From NCBI GenBank assembly GCA_965228545.1, contig OZ245822.1:372001-436000 (forward strand): DNA of 64,000 bases, in the 5' to 3' direction. The notes below the pieces were generated by a model. The model was not told the origin of the DNA. It did no database searches and worked only from the letters and a program-made list of their open reading frames with translations. Position 1 is the stretch's first letter. Every line of letters starts with the position of its first letter. Of the stretch, positions 43,545 to 52,313 are shown one piece after another. The translations under genes were made by a program, and so were the position numbers. The stretch comes from HXMU1420-13 sp965228545. GTDB taxonomy: Bacteria > Bacteroidota > Rhodothermia > Balneolales > Balneolaceae.

Positions 43545-46133
43545 ATGAAAAAACTATCATTACTCTTTGTATTTAGTCTGCTGTTAACGCACGCTTCGGC
43601 ACAAATTCAGGAGGCCATCGAACGCTTCCAATTTGATCCTGAAGTGAGTTACAACAGCAGCATAACCTCACCGGCCACATATTTGGGATACGAGCTGGGC
43701 GAGGAATATACCTTTCATCATCAGGTAATGGGATACCTGAAATTGCTCGCCAGTGAGTCTGATAAAATCACCTTTCACGAAATGGGGCGTACCTACGAAA
43801 ATCGCAGTGTGAATTATGTGATTATCAGTTCAGCAGAAAATCATCAAAATTTAGATGAAATTCGTGAAGCTAACTTCGAGTTGGCGAATAACCCGGGTGA
43901 TGCCACCGTAAGCGACCAACCCATCATAGTTTGGATGAGCTATAACGTGCATGGTAACGAGCCTTCGAGTAGCGAAGCTGCTATGCAAACAGCCTACCGT
44001 TTAGTAGCAGCTACTGATGCTGAAACTCAAAATTGGTTAGATAATTCGGTAGTAATTATCGATCCAATGTTGAACCCGGATGGGCGGGATCGCTATGTGT
44101 ACTGGTACAAATCATCGCAGGCAAATATTTTGAACACCAATCCCGAGGATCTCGAGCACGATGAAATTTGGCCGGGCGGAAGAAGTAATCACTATTGGTT
44201 TGATCTGAATCGTGATTGGGTTTGGCTAATACATCCAGAATCGGAAGGCAGAATTAATGTATATCAGGATTGGATGCCACAGGTTCATATCGATTTCCAC
44301 GAGCAGGGTTTTAATAACAATTATTTTACCATGCCGGGAACCACTCCACGAAATCATGAATTACCGGAAGCGTATGAATATTGGGCCGATGTTTTTGGTC
44401 GAGGCGCTATCGAAGAATTTGATAAAGCGCAGGTGAACTTTGAAACACGTGAGCGTTTCGATTTCTTCTATCCGGGTTATGGATCATCGTATCCGAGCAT
44501 AATGGGTGGAATTGGAATGCTTGCCGAGCAGGGCGGACATAGTCGTGGTGGCCGAGCTGTTGAAACAAACGACGGGTATGTGTTAACGCTGCGCCAACGA
44601 GTGTTTGATCATTACAAAAACGGAATTTCAATCGTAAAAACTTCGGTAGAAAATCGCGACGAACTACTTACTTATTTTAAAGATGCACGTTCCTCATCCA
44701 CCCAAAAAGGAAACACAAAAGCGTACATTTTACCGGATAATCCCAACGATTATACCTACGATGTAATCAATCTGATGCTTAAGCATAACATCGAAATTGA
44801 ACGAGCTACCGAAGACTTCACCGCAAGAAATGTATACGATTATTGGGATGCAACATCTGCCAATCGTTCTTTCTCGGCAGGCGATTTTATTATCAAGACA
44901 GATCAGCCGGCGCATTTATTTATAAACACGATGTTCCGTCGCGAACTAGAACTTAAAGATTCTGTTACTTACGATATGACTTCATGGTCGATCCCACTTG
45001 CCTATAACTTAGATGCCGGTTGGACAACCTCTGATGTGCGTGTAAATACGGATCGTGTAGTTGAACCAATGTCGCACCCAAAAGGAGTGATGAATAACAA
45101 CGCCGGTTATGCGTATGTGATCAATTGGGAACAACGCCATGCACCTAAAGCTCTTGCCCGATTATGGGATCATGGCTACAAAGTTCGTGCAGCGGAAAAA
45201 GGCTTCATGAAAGAAGGGTCGAGTTTCTCAGGCGGTAGTTTGGTAGTATTGGTTGGACGAAATCTTCATAAACCGAATATACATGCGGACATGGCGTCGA
45301 TAGCGGAAGCGGCAAATGTGCAAATTGTTGGCTTTGATACTGGTAGAATGGATGAAGGCAGTGATTTAGGTTCTCCAAGTAACCGACCTATCGAGAAACC
45401 AAAAGTAGCGTTGATGATGGATTCGCCTTACAGTTCATTAACTGCAGGTCAACTTTGGTTCTTGTTCGATCGCTTTACTGAATTTGGGATTTCCAGAATA
45501 CGGTCTAACGACATAAACAGTATCGATTTAAATAGCTACGATGTTATTTTGATGCCCGGCATGTGGGGCAACGGTGGAATGTCGGAATCTACCATTGAGC
45601 GCATAAAGAATTGGGTACGCGATGGTGGAACCATTATAGGTACCGAAGGCTCAGGCGCGTGGTTAACGGAAAGTAGATCGGGAATGTCGGGTGCAGCGTT
45701 ATTCGAGGCCGACGAAGAAGAATCAGACGAAGTACCTGCAGTAGCCTACACTCGTTATGAAGATCGAGAAGATACCTCAGGTTTACGTAGAATTCCTGGA
45801 TCAGCCTTTAAAGCGATGATTGATAATTCGCATCCATTAGCATTTGGGATGAAAGATCGATTGTATTCGCTCAAATTCAGCTCAAACGCCATTGTACCGG
45901 ACGAGCGCTTTCATACGGTGGGCTATTATCACAAAGAAGCCGATCAAGTATTGGCGTCAGGGTATTCTTCTAAAGAGAATAAAGAACGCGCGGCCGGAAA
46001 TGCCTTTGCGGTAGTGGATGATATGGGCCGTGGACAAGTAGTTATGCTGCTCGATAACACCCAATATCGCATGTTCTGGCTTGGGCCAGCTCGTTTTGTT
46101 CAAAACGCAGTAATGTTGATGCCAGGATTCTAA
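43545..46133 (+). CDS. M14 family zinc carboxypeptidase, exported
   Basis: Secreted metallocarboxypeptidase-like protein of 862 aa. Signal peptide to residue 19 (HASAQ). The M14 catalytic domain covers about 45-330: zinc ligands His136 and Glu139 in NVHGNEPSSSEA, PMLNPDGRDRYV, FDLNRDWVW, and the third ligand within QVHIDFHEQG (His248 or His252). The C-terminal half has a class-I-glutaminase-like segment (YDVILMPGMWG, GGTIIGTEGSGAW) as in other large M14 proteins of this phylum. It ends ARFVQNAVMLMPGF. A second copy of the last 14 codons occurs 2.5 kb downstream. A strong terminator follows the stop. Confidence 0.92.
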   Translation: MKKLSLLFVFSLLLTHASAQIQEAIERFQFDPEVSYNSSITSPATYLGYELGEEYTFHHQVMGYLKLLASESDKITFHEMGRTYENRSVNYVIISSAENHQNLDEIREANFELANNPGDATVSDQPIIVWMSYNVHGNEPSSSEAAMQTAYRLVAATDAETQNWLDNSVVIIDPMLNPDGRDRYVYWYKSSQANILNTNPEDLEHDEIWPGGRSNHYWFDLNRDWVWLIHPESEGRINVYQDWMPQVHIDFHEQGFNNNYFTMPGTTPRNHELPEAYEYWADVFGRGAIEEFDKAQVNFETRERFDFFYPGYGSSYPSIMGGIGMLAEQGGHSRGGRAVETNDGYVLTLRQRVFDHYKNGISIVKTSVENRDELLTYFKDARSSSTQKGNTKAYILPDNPNDYTYDVINLMLKHNIEIERATEDFTARNVYDYWDATSANRSFSAGDFIIKTDQPAHLFINTMFRRELELKDSVTYDMTSWSIPLAYNLDAGWTTSDVRVNTDRVVEPMSHPKGVMNNNAGYAYVINWEQRHAPKALARLWDHGYKVRAAEKGFMKEGSSFSGGSLVVLVGRNLHKPNIHADMASIAEAANVQIVGFDTGRMDEGSDLGSPSNRPIEKPKVALMMDSPYSSLTAGQLWFLFDRFTEFGISRIRSNDINSIDLNSYDVILMPGMWGNGGMSESTIERIKNWVRDGGTIIGTEGSGAWLTESRSGMSGAALFEADEEESDEVPAVAYTRYEDREDTSGLRRIPGSAFKAMIDNSHPLAFGMKDRLYSLKFSSNAIVPDERFHTVGYYHKEADQVLASGYSSKENKERAAGNAFAVVDDMGRGQVVMLLDNTQYRMFWLGPARFVQNAVMLMPGF

Positions 46134-46161
46134 CTAAGAATTACATCCTATAAGTAATTGA

Positions 46162-46194
46162 AAAGCCCTCGAGCAATGCGCGAGGGCTTTTTTT
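46162..46194 (+). terminator. Terminator of the M14 peptidase gene
   Basis: Perfect 10-bp stem AAAGCCCTCG/CGAGGGCTTT with a 9-base loop and seven T residues (46188-46194), 29 bp after the stop codon. Confidence 0.93.
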
Positions 46195-46263
46195 GCCCAT
46201 TTGTTAGTAATTCATTTATTCTTCATAGTAATTGTAAACATTCTAATTCACATAGGTTTAACC

Positions 46264-47665
46264 ATGAGAATCAGTATAATTATAGCTCAATTAATATTAA
46301 TTTTTTGCTCGTCTTCAATAGTATTTGGGCAAACAAATACAATGATTCACGATTTAAGAGTCTATGCGGATTCGTTAAATCAGTCAGTGATATTCTTCCG
46401 AATATTTGAAGAATATGAAAATGGCTTTTACAAGAATAATATATACCGATACGATTTTCTCTCAGATGATAAATCTTTGTTTTTAGAAGAGTATTATGAC
46501 AATCGACATGGTTACGATTTACAAGTTACAATACCTGAGTACAACTTTTTTGATGGGGACTTAAATAAAGAAATATATATACATCAGGAATGCATTAATG
46601 AGTGTGAAAGGTACCTCAATAGATTTGATTCATTAAGAATAGTGGGTGGGCCTTTCATCTGGGTGGAAAATCTTTTGATTACTGGTACAGAAAAAGATGT
46701 TATTTACGCGAAGGTAAGTGCTCAGAATTTAAAAAGTCCTGATGGCGGGCTTACTTGGCCTACTCCTGAACAATTCTACAATGCTGGTATTCCAGATACA
46801 TTTAAAATTTCAATTCCTGCGTTAGAATTAAATCCATATAGTAATAATACTTTATTCGGACATTTTTTTAGATCTCGAGGCAATGACAATTCTTTTTATC
46901 GATCGATAGATGGGGGGGGATACTCGTGAAGCAGTAAGTGATTCATTGTATCCTCTTGGAGAATTGAGTTTTGATGTAGATTCAATAACCGTTTATATGT
47001 TGGATGTTATTAATGCTCCTAGAGAAGATAATCCGGTTACACCTAATACGTGTCCTACTGAATTTTGTGCTTTTGGGTTGTATAAAAGTAATAGCCTCGG
47101 AAAGAGCGGTACTTGGGAGTTAGTTGATGTATTTAATACAACTGTCAAAATTAAGAGTAGCGATGTAAATAGTGGTGAAATATATGCTTGGAATGATAAG
47201 ACAATAAGTATATCCACTGATTATGGGAATAATTTCAGTACTCTGTACAGTTCTGGTGAGCTTACTATCACAGGGTTCGATCTAATTAATGGTGAGTTAT
47301 TCTTTTCAACAAATACGGACATTTATAAGTTAGAGAGAAACGGGCCTGTATCAGTGTATTCAATTCCAACTAGCTCAGAAGTGCCAGAAATTGATTTTCC
47401 TTCTAAAATCAGATTGGCACAGAATTATCCTAATCCTTTTAATCCTACTACAACAATTGCATTTACCATAAGAGAACCGGGTCAGGTAACGATTGAGCTT
47501 TATTCTATACATGGCCAGTTAATCAAAGAATTAATCAACGAATTTAAACCAGAAGGACATCATAGCTTTAAGCTAAACGGCTCAGCACTGGCAAGTGGAG
47601 TCTATATTCTAAATGGGAGATTTGGGGCGTTTACACAATCCAAAACCATAACACTAATTAAATGA
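46264..47665 (+). pseudogene. T9SS cargo protein with Asp-box region, frameshifted at a G8 tract
   Basis: Two overlapping frames form one gene. The first (46264-46929) has a signal peptide MRISIIIAQLILIFCSSSIV ending VFGQ and stops just after YRSIDGGGYS. The second frame (to 47665) continues DTREAVSDSLYPLG and ends with a T9SS type A tail (LAQNYPNPFNPTTTIAFTI ... QSKTITLIK). The break is a run of eight G at 46912-46919; with seven G the protein would read RSIDGGDTREAV, an Asp-box-like SxDGGxT motif of BNR repeats. Intact length would be about 466 aa. It may be a pseudogene, a phase-variable gene or a base-calling error. Base composition is more AT-rich than the M14 gene. Confidence 0.82.
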
Positions 47666-48597
47666 AAAAGCTGATGCATGCCTTTGGTTTGATGCTAGCT
47701 ATGGCCATCTATGCAAATAGCACATTAATTGCACAGGATACAACCATAGTTAATTTTTTCCCCTATTCAGAAGGTGACTTTTGGGTACAAGAATTATACA
47801 TAATGGATGTTTATTATTCTGATGAAAGGATTCAAGTAACTGCTGATACATTAGATTCCAATGAAAACAAAATATACACCCTTAACAGTACCTTTTGGGG
47901 AGAGTATCATTACCGAATAGATACGCTCGGAAGAATATTTTCAAATTCCTGGTATAATTTTGGAGATTGGGTAAAAATACTAGACCCGACAAAGAATGTT
48001 GGGGAAACTTGGGTGGCTATACAAACACATATCTTCGAACTAGCCCAAATACAAGATATAAGCAAATTACAAATTTTTTCAGATTCTACTCGAGTATTAG
48101 AAATCTATTTTGCTGCAGTAAATAACGATTCTACAGTTGATATAAATGATGGTTTCCCAAGATCATATGCATATTGGTCGGATCGTTTTGGTATGGTCAG
48201 AAACAAGCCGTTAGAATTTGGTGGTTTAGAACCCAGATTAAAAGGTGCATTTATTGGTGATGTAGTTTATGGGGATACTACTTTTTGGAAACCTGTAAAT
48301 ATTGAATTTGAAGACAAAACAACAATTCCTAATAAACTTTTTCAATTGCAAAACTACCCCAATCCATTTAACAGCACTACCAATTTTTCTATAAAGATTG
48401 AACAAGAGAATCAATTTACATTGTTAATTTATAATCAAACAGGTCAGTTAGTATCACGCGTTTTCGAAAATAGAGTATTAGCAAAGGGGACTTATAATGT
48501 TCATTGGGAAGCGATCAATTTGGCAACAGGCATTTATTTTGCCCATTTAAGCAGTATTAATAGGGTTAAAGTAAAAACTATAACGCTAATTAAATGA
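47662..48597 (+). CDS. T9SS type A sorting domain protein
   Basis: Exported protein of 311 aa with signal peptide (AIYANSTLIAQ, cut near residue 25) and a C-terminal sorting domain of about 80 residues (FQLQNYPNPFNSTTNFSIK ... VKVKTITLIK) that would send it through the type IX secretion system to the surface. The middle (about 30-220) is Trp/Tyr-rich and beta-predicted (YRIDTLGRIFSNSWYNFGDW) with no recognised family. Its ATG overlaps the stop of the preceding T9SS gene (ATGA), so the two are co-translated partners. Like it, the gene is AT-rich. Confidence 0.82.
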   Translation: MKKLMHAFGLMLAMAIYANSTLIAQDTTIVNFFPYSEGDFWVQELYIMDVYYSDERIQVTADTLDSNENKIYTLNSTFWGEYHYRIDTLGRIFSNSWYNFGDWVKILDPTKNVGETWVAIQTHIFELAQIQDISKLQIFSDSTRVLEIYFAAVNNDSTVDINDGFPRSYAYWSDRFGMVRNKPLEFGGLEPRLKGAFIGDVVYGDTTFWKPVNIEFEDKTTIPNKLFQLQNYPNPFNSTTNFSIKIEQENQFTLLIYNQTGQLVSRVFENRVLAKGTYNVHWEAINLATGIYFAHLSSINRVKVKTITLIK

Positions 48598-48624
48598 ATC
48601 ACTAAATTTTTTCCTTTTTTTGAT

Positions 48625-48669
48625 GCTCGTTTTGTTCAAAACGCAGTCATGTTGATGCCAGGTTTTTAA
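48625..48669 (+). pseudogene. Fossil C-terminus of a second M14 peptidase
   Basis: Fourteen codons plus stop translate to ARFVQNAVMLMPGF, identical to the end of the M14 peptidase at 43545-46133. The DNA differs at GTC/GTA, GGT/GGA and TTT/TTC, all silent. Upstream of GCT at 48625 the similarity stops; downstream it continues for about 50 bp into a similar terminator. It looks like what remains of a tandem paralogue. Confidence 0.85.
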
Positions 48670-48694
48670 CTAAGGTTTACATTCTGAAAGTAAT

Positions 48695-48726
48695 AAAAAA
48701 GCCCTCTAAGCGGAGGGCTTTTTTAT
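48695..48726. terminator. Bidirectional terminator
   Basis: Stem AAAAAAGCCCTC/GAGGGCTTTTTT with a six-base loop (TAAGCG), 12 bp. The A run on one side and T run on the other suit termination from both strands. It serves the T9SS gene pair on the plus strand and the amidohydrolase remnant on the minus strand. It is a diverged copy of the 46162-46194 terminator. Confidence 0.88.
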
Positions 48727-48748
48727 TCAACAGAGGTTTAACTATATG

Positions 48749-49693
48749 TTAATTATACATTTTAAAGAGGGTTGCAGCGTTTCTCCATAGAATGGCTTCT
48801 TTATCATCTTTTGTAAGATACTCAGCATTCTGTATTGTTTGAACAGATTCGCCAATAACTTGAGGCCAGGCCATTTGAAGCGTACCAAACATAATTTTAT
48901 CGCTTCCCGCTGTTGCTACAGCTTCATTCATTAATCTGTTAAATAGTTGATCACCAAGTAACCAAACTGCAACGGATGTTTCCATATATAGATTTGGATA
49001 GGTGGATATCATATATAAGCCTTCATCAAAATAAGGCTAACTCATATGCATCATTACTATTTTAAGATCAGGAAACTTTATGATTACATCCTCAAGAAGC
49101 ATTGGATTCGCAGTTTCGATTCGAAAAGCTGGCGATAACACACGTTGAGGATTTGGTCCGGAAAAACCAGTGTGAATAAATATTGGGATATTATGCTTTT
49201 GAGCAATTTCGTAATAAGGGAAGAGATCCGGAGTATTCAAGGGAATACCTTCATATACTAATCCAAGTTCACCTAATGCCACATATTTACCACTAAGGAT
49301 ACCTTGCTCGAATTTGAGAGCAGCTTCCGTGTGATCTTCTAATGATAAATCAGGTTCGTACGACAAAAGAAATCGTTCAGGTTGTTTATCTAAGAAAGAC
49401 TCTTTGTAAACTCCATGACTTAATACTCCCATTCGGACATTATGGGCATCCATTTCTTCTAAACTTTTTCGGAACAAACTTGCAGTATCTTCTGCCATAT
49501 TTTGATAACGATCGAGGCGGTGTATTCCAAAATCCACACCTTCCATTGCCCGTTGGAACCAGGCAGGATTAACTCCCTGCATCGCGACATCGAACACAGG
49601 TCCATCATAGTTTTGATTCGATTTATCCTGAGAAGAGCATGCAAATAGTAAACTCAGACCAAATATAAACCCAAAAGAAAGCATTGATTTCAT
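48749..49693 (-). pseudogene. Amidohydrolase-type lipoprotein interrupted by an in-frame TAG
   Basis: The N-terminal frame (49693-49037) has a lipoprotein signal with lipobox SLLFACSS and a TIM-barrel amidohydrolase (Amidohydro_2 type): ALGELGLVYEG, NIPIFIHTGFSG, PDLKIVMMHMS. It then meets TAG at 49034-49036. The same frame continues without loss after it as PYFDEGLYMISTYPNLYMET and down to TLFKMYN at 48749, the normal family end (GSDKIMFGT, DKEAILWRNAATLF). A single substitution therefore splits a 314-codon gene. In relatives this site reads HMGxP, so the stop replaces one variable residue. The first part lacks the C-terminal metal site and is unlikely to be active. Confidence 0.85.
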
Positions 49694-50039
49694 AGTAGTG
49701 GATGTTGTATTAGTTAGACAATAACTAAGAGTAAATAATCTAATGCTAATTACGAACTCAATATTTGATAGGACTTCAACATGATAAGATTATTAGTTTT
49801 TATAAGGTCGGCAGAGGTTTTATTGGGATGATTTATGCAAGCAAAGCCAAAGTTTTAAGCTTTTGAATTTTGTTCCTGTTCCGCCGACCTAATTTCGAAT
49901 ACGACAAGCATTGTGGAATACGATCCGGGATTCGCAAAAGTGTATTTACGCGAAAAAGAGCTTTTGCTAGAAGTACTTAAAGAAGGCGATCAAACACTTT
50001 GGAAAAAAGCAAAGAGCGTGCATTCTTGATTTAGCTAAC
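49694..50039. other. Intergenic stretch with a short coding remnant
   Basis: This 346-bp gap holds no complete gene. A frame on the plus strand, 49892-50029, reads SIVEYDPGFAKVYLREKELL and ends KKAKSVHS before TGA. It resembles the N-terminus of GrpB/UPF0157 proteins (IxxYDPxWPxxFxxEKxxLL) but has lost the rest. The GrpB match is tentative. The rest is AT-rich with no hairpin I would call. Confidence 0.35.
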
Positions 50040-50540
50040 CTAACCAGAATTAAAGGCTTTATGATATTTCACAACTCCATTTGGGATAGCCATATCAGTT
50101 AATGTTTTGCTCATAAAATATTCTTCGGGAATTCCTTCATAAACCAATGAATCTGAATGCGTGAACCCAAAACGAACATAGTACTCCGGCTCACCTACCA
50201 AAACACAACCCCGTGCATTTAGCGCTTTAAGTTGTTGAAGTCCTTCTCGAATTAACGCTGAACCAATCCCTTGGTTTTGAAACGCAGGTAGTACAGAAAC
50301 CGGCGCTAAGCCATACCAACTAAGATCTTTTCCATTGATTTGCACTTTGGAAAAGGCAATATGTCCAACCACTCGATCTTCCAGCAATGCCACCAGAGAA
50401 AGAGATAAAGCGTTTGCATGACGTAAAGCGTTAACAATTTGGTGCTCGGTTTGATTGCTATGCGGATGGTGTTCGAAGGCTGATTTAATGACCTCTTCGA
50501 TGGCTTTTTCGTCGGTTGGTTGTTCCGCTCGGATTTTCAT
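50040..50540 (-). CDS. GNAT family N-acetyltransferase, YhbS-like
   Basis: Cytoplasmic acetyl-CoA-dependent acyltransferase of 166 aa. It follows the GNAT order: IRAEQPTDEKAIEEVIKSAF, VVGHIAFSKVQING, and the acetyl-CoA-binding motif A VLPAFQNQGIGSALIREGLQ (Q-x-x-G-I-G), followed by GCVLVGEPEYYVRFGF, which is diagnostic of the YhbS subgroup. The acceptor substrate is unknown. It is a single gene. Confidence 0.9.
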   Translation of the reverse strand: MKIRAEQPTDEKAIEEVIKSAFEHHPHSNQTEHQIVNALRHANALSLSLVALLEDRVVGHIAFSKVQINGKDLSWYGLAPVSVLPAFQNQGIGSALIREGLQQLKALNARGCVLVGEPEYYVRFGFTHSDSLVYEGIPEEYFMSKTLTDMAIPNGVVKYHKAFNSG

Positions 50541-50594
50541 TTCAAAGGATTGGAATTAAGTTTTGAATAAAGAAGAATCTCGCAAAAATGTAAA

Positions 50595-51188
50595 CTAATT
50601 CCTCTCATCTAGTACTTCAGCTGATTTATTGTACAACAATCCTGCAACAATCCACAAAAGAGTCAATACGCAATTAATTACAATCACATTCATAATTGTG
50701 TACTCGGGATTCTGTTCAGAAAAGATCGAAAGTCCAATCACGCTTACAAATGCATGCAAAGCCGCCACCGACATCATCACTCGAAACATGGCTTTCGCTT
50801 TTAACGACGCTATGTACGACCCAAAAATAGCCAGCAACACCACTCCAAAATACAAAAGGTTCAAAGGATTCTCTTCGTTGCCGATTATTCCAACGGCTAA
50901 GTTTGCCCAGATAATAAACAATGTGGTAAACGTAGCAATGCCGGTAGCAATTTTAAAGGTGACCTGTTGCGATTTTCTCGCTATCGCCTGATAGGCAAAT
51001 CCAATCGAAAAGAGGATGGCCCAGCCAATGATAAAATCGGATAAGGTCCAAACAACTTCGCTTGTAAATTGCATGGCAATGAGCGGAATAAGAACGATAA
51101 GGGATGCGCCAACCGCCGGTGCAACAGCAGCTTCAGCGAGTGATTTTGGTGAAGTTATGATGGATGTGAATTTAGAGGTTTGAGTCAT
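50595..51188 (-). CDS. Multi-pass membrane protein, part of an HTH-linked set
   Basis: Not recognised beyond topology; 197 aa with about six transmembrane segments (VGASLIVLIPLIAMQF; IGWAILFSIGFAYQAIA; TFTTLFIIWANLAVGII; LLYFGVVLLAIFGSYIA; MMSVAALHAFVSVIGLSIF; VIVINCVLTLLWIVAGLLY). It follows the small HTH regulator on the same strand, and a copy of the candidate operator lies upstream of it at 51217-51238. Likely under control of that regulator, with a role in the envelope. Confidence 0.75.
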   Translation of the reverse strand: MTQTSKFTSIITSPKSLAEAAVAPAVGASLIVLIPLIAMQFTSEVVWTLSDFIIGWAILFSIGFAYQAIARKSQQVTFKIATGIATFTTLFIIWANLAVGIIGNEENPLNLLYFGVVLLAIFGSYIASLKAKAMFRVMMSVAALHAFVSVIGLSIFSEQNPEYTIMNVIVINCVLTLLWIVAGLLYNKSAEVLDERN

Positions 51189-51216
51189 GATGTTCTCCTA
51201 TTTGATGTTAAAGTAA

Positions 51217-51238
51217 AAAGCACTTTTAATTACAAAGT
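51217..51238 (-). promoter_or_regulatory. Candidate operator, copy 1
   Basis: Plus-strand ACTTTTAATTACAAAGT preceded by AAAGC, an imperfect inverted repeat (ACTTT/AAAGT arms). It lies 29 bp upstream of the membrane protein ATG at 51188 and matches the sequence at 52175-52196 at 20 of 22 positions. Binding by the adjacent HTH protein is inferred. Confidence 0.5.
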
Positions 51239-51254
51239 GAATGGGTAAAATTTT

Positions 51255-51554
51255 TTATCTCTGTTGATTGATAATTTGCTCCAAAACATTCAAATGCTGA
51301 GCAAAAGCTTGTTTGCCCTCTTTGGTAGCAACATATTTAGTATTCGGTTTACGATCGATGAAGGTTTTTTCGACGGCGATGAAGTCTTCCTGCTCTAATT
51401 TTTTCAAGTGAGTAGCAAGGTTTCCATCTGTTACTTCCAGTAGCTCTTTAAGTGAAGTAAAATCCAGAAAATCGTTCACTACCAAGGCCGACATAATGCC
51501 AAGACGAATCCGGTTTTCGAACGCTTTATGTAAATCATCGAAGGATACCTTCAC
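51255..51554 (-). CDS. Winged-helix transcriptional regulator (HTH_34, MarR/ArsR-like)
   Basis: Small DNA-binding protein of 99 aa made almost entirely of one winged helix: DLHKAFENRIRLGIMSALVV, LKELLEVTDGNLATHLKKLE as helix-turn-helix, and the wing QEDFIAVEKTFIDRKPNTKY, ending in a dimerisation helix. It matches the HTH_34 type often encoded beside small membrane proteins in Bacteroidota. Its gene lies between two membrane-protein genes, and both of these have the same candidate operator upstream, so local autoregulation is likely. There is no obvious ligand-binding domain. Confidence 0.88.
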   Translation of the reverse strand: MKVSFDDLHKAFENRIRLGIMSALVVNDFLDFTSLKELLEVTDGNLATHLKKLEQEDFIAVEKTFIDRKPNTKYVATKEGKQAFAQHLNVLEQIINQQR

Positions 51555-51560
51555 GTCGTT

Positions 51561-52172
51561 TCACCGCTCGTATTTAATATGCATATAAATACCGTACACG
51601 ATGTGCGCCAAGCCAAATCCAAGGCTCCATAGTATCAAGCTATACTGAATAAATACAACGCTTAGTAAGCCTAACAGTATAAAAATCACACCAAGTAATT
51701 TTAAATCGTTGTATGTGAATTGTCCGGCTGTAACTAAAGCCTGACCATAAAAAATAAGTGTAATTGGAATCAGAAATCCGCTGTAACCATAAAAATGCAT
51801 GATAAGTGCGAATAGTCCACCACTAAATAGTGGTATGGCTACATGGGCAAGAAGTCGGCGCGTGGGGGAGGACCATAACGCTTCGTTACTTTTATTGGCT
51901 TTTCGCTGTGATAGAAAAGCTGCAAAACCAAGCGCAAAAATAAGCACGCTAAAGGCTGTTAAAATTACCTTTCGCCCTAATGTTGGATCAAGCTGATATT
52001 GGAGGGCGTCAGGACTAAATCCAAATTGATAGTACACAACAGCCGCACCGATCAAAGCAAACACTCCGGCCGAAACTCCTGCTAAGCCTGAAAGTGAGAA
52101 AAACTTAGTAGATCGTTGCATGATCGCGCGAATCTCTGCAAGGTCTTGAATATGATTTTTTTCTGAGGTCAT
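51561..52172 (-). CDS. Multi-pass membrane protein upstream of the HTH regulator
   Basis: Not recognised beyond topology. The frame opens at 52193, but the ATG at 52172 (MTSEKNHIQDLAEIRAIMQR) directly follows the candidate operator and is preferred (203 aa). About six transmembrane segments follow (SGLAGVSAGVFALIGAAVVY; ILTAFSVLIFALGFAAFL; AIPLFSGGLFALIMHFYG; LGVIFILLGLLSVVFIQY; LILWSLGFGLAHIVYGIYM). It is 6 bp from the HTH gene and co-transcribed with it. A role as signal sensor or regulated output is possible; neither is shown. Confidence 0.75.
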   Translation of the reverse strand: MTSEKNHIQDLAEIRAIMQRSTKFFSLSGLAGVSAGVFALIGAAVVYYQFGFSPDALQYQLDPTLGRKVILTAFSVLIFALGFAAFLSQRKANKSNEALWSSPTRRLLAHVAIPLFSGGLFALIMHFYGYSGFLIPITLIFYGQALVTAGQFTYNDLKLLGVIFILLGLLSVVFIQYSLILWSLGFGLAHIVYGIYMHIKYER

Positions 52173-52174
52173 AG

Positions 52175-52196
52175 AAAGTACTTTTAAATACAAAGT
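52175..52196 (-). promoter_or_regulatory. Candidate operator, copy 2
   Basis: Plus-strand ACTTTTAAATACAAAGT preceded by AAAGT, immediately before the ATG at 52172. It matches copy 1 at 20 of 22 positions. Its position overlapping the translation start suits repression. Confidence 0.5.
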
Positions 52197-52313
52197 AGAT
52201 ATTTATTGATTGGCAAACAATACCTCAGTTTCAAAAAGAAATTTTATGACAGATTCGGGAATAGAATAGCTTTCAGAAGCTATCTTCGCTTTTGAATTAC
52301 AAATTCCAGGATG

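Noticed and set aside
46201..46409. 83-aa frame and extended start of the T9SS gene
   Set aside because: They lie upstream of or out of frame with the signal peptide that begins at 46264.
46264..48726. Insertion sequence or transposon
   Set aside because: No transposase, no terminal inverted repeats and no target duplication are seen; the flanking repeats are the peptidase end and terminator.
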